Of a stretch of 64,000 nucleotides of DNA, positions 63,316-64,000 are shown piece by piece. The DNA is taken from the NCBI GenBank assembly GCA_002383165.1, contig DFXK01000002.1:226638-290637 (forward strand), written 5' to 3'. The notes beneath the pieces were generated by a model. The model saw nothing but the letters and a program-made list of their open reading frames with translations, made no database searches and was not told the DNA's origin. Origin of the DNA: Flavobacteriales bacterium UBA4110 (GTDB taxonomy: Bacteria > Bacteroidota > Bacteroidia > Flavobacteriales > Weeksellaceae). Within the stretch, counting starts at the first letter, position 1; each line of letters opens with the position of its first letter. Both the position numbers and the translations under genes were made by a program.

Positions 63316-63960
63316 ATGAAAATAGTAACAAAAAATATCAATATCCAAAACGAAGTTTTCACCTTAACCAATCAGCGTGCGTTGTTTTGGAAAAAGGAAA
63401 AAGCTTTGATTCTCTCCGATTTACATATCGGAAAAACTGCTCATTTCCGCAAAAACGGAATAGCCCTTTCTGACCAGGTTTTTGAAAATGATTTACAAAG
63501 ATTATCTGTTCTTATCGAATATTTTAAACCAGAAAAGTTTCTCGTAGTTGGCGATTTGCTTCACGCAGGAGACAATTCAGGTGTCGATAAATTCTGCGAA
63601 TGGAAAAGCCAATTTTCGAATTTAGAATTTCATTTGATAGAAGGTAACCACGATAGAATATCAAAAAAACTAGAATCCAAACTTTGTTTAAATTTCAGAG
63701 ATGCAATCTTTGAGATTGATGATTTTATTTTCGTTCACGATTTTCAAAAAAAGAATGAAAAATTCCAGATTACGGGTCATATTCATCCAGGATTTGTTAT
63801 CAACTCATCTGTGAAAAATATAAAACTGCCTTGTTTTGTGGTTTCAGAACATCAATTATTACTTCCTGCGTTCAGTGAATTCACCGGCCTTGATACAAAA
63901 AATATCCCTAAAAAAGGAAAATTTTATGTTTTTACGGATGCTGGAATTTATGAAATTTAG
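63316..63960 (+). CDS. pdeM: Ligase-associated DNA damage-response phosphoesterase PdeM
   Basis: A 214-residue calcineurin-type metallophosphoesterase: LILSDLHIGKTAHFRKNGIAL (D-x-H), FLVVGDLLHAG (G-D), HLIEGNHDRI (G-N-H-D) and ITGHIHPG (G-H-x-H). This is the ligase-associated endonuclease/phosphoesterase family that accompanies the exonuclease, ligase and helicase. It likely processes DNA ends during repair. It follows the helicase by 128 bases, with a repeat element in between. Confidence 0.93.
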   Translation: MKIVTKNINIQNEVFTLTNQRALFWKKEKALILSDLHIGKTAHFRKNGIALSDQVFENDLQRLSVLIEYFKPEKFLVVGDLLHAGDNSGVDKFCEWKSQFSNLEFHLIEGNHDRISKKLESKLCLNFRDAIFEIDDFIFVHDFQKKNEKFQITGHIHPGFVINSSVKNIKLPCFVVSEHQLLLPAFSEFTGLDTKNIPKKGKFYVFTDAGIYEI

Positions 63961-64000
63961 TTTTTCTTTTTGAAAATAATACAGCAAATCAGCAAGATTA

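Overview
The window looks like a chromosomal segment of a Flavobacteriia bacterium, most likely Chryseobacterium or a near relative (Weeksellaceae). This is inferred from the low GC content, SusC/SusD proteins, C-terminal secretion (type IX, T9SS) sorting domains, TAnnTTTG-type promoters and the general absence of Shine-Dalgarno sequences. I see no rRNA, tRNA, CRISPR array or insertion-sequence transposase.

Layout. 0-7.1 kb: a TonB-dependent receptor on the minus strand behind a clear SAM-I riboswitch with its own terminator; then a tight plus-strand set of DUF72 protein, sirtuin and GNAT-nitrilase fusion, followed by a DUF4197 protein. 7.1-13.8 kb: the two subunits of a 3-oxoacid CoA-transferase lie far apart. 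An ABC exporter and an accessory block sit between them: an OLD-like ATPase/TOPRIM protein, a ParDE-like and a MazEF-like toxin-antitoxin pair. Degenerate copies of the last ~65 bp of scoA punctuate that block. 13.9-15.9 kb: an NAD(P)-binding protein with its Rrf2-type regulator, and a DUF2807 protein.

15.9-50.8 kb: a large pectin utilisation locus. A LacI-type regulator, secreted pectin methylesterases, PL1 pectate lyases, GH28 polygalacturonase, a CE12 esterase, an alpha/beta-hydrolase, GH105, a DUF4861 protein, two small secreted proteins with a putative carbohydrate-binding module, and a SusCD pair all lie on the minus strand. The catabolic genes kduI, kduD, uxaC, kdgF, kdgK, kdgA, exuT, uxaB and uxaA run on the plus strand. 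Together they can take pectin to pyruvate and glyceraldehyde 3-phosphate: unsaturated uronates through KdgF/KduI/KduD and galacturonate through UxaC/UxaB/UxaA, both converging on KDG, KdgK and KdgA. Five near-identical ATCGAT-centred palindromes upstream of susC, kduI and the two small secreted proteins are strong candidates for the LacI-family operator.

50.8-64 kb: DNA end-joining and repair. LigD (broken by a frameshift at an A10 tract) and Ku; a stress-type SDR and a PNPOx-like protein; then the ligase-associated set of exonuclease, ligase, Lhr-like helicase and PdeM phosphoesterase. A RloA/RloB (AbiL-like) pair in the opposite direction splits this set between ligase and helicase.
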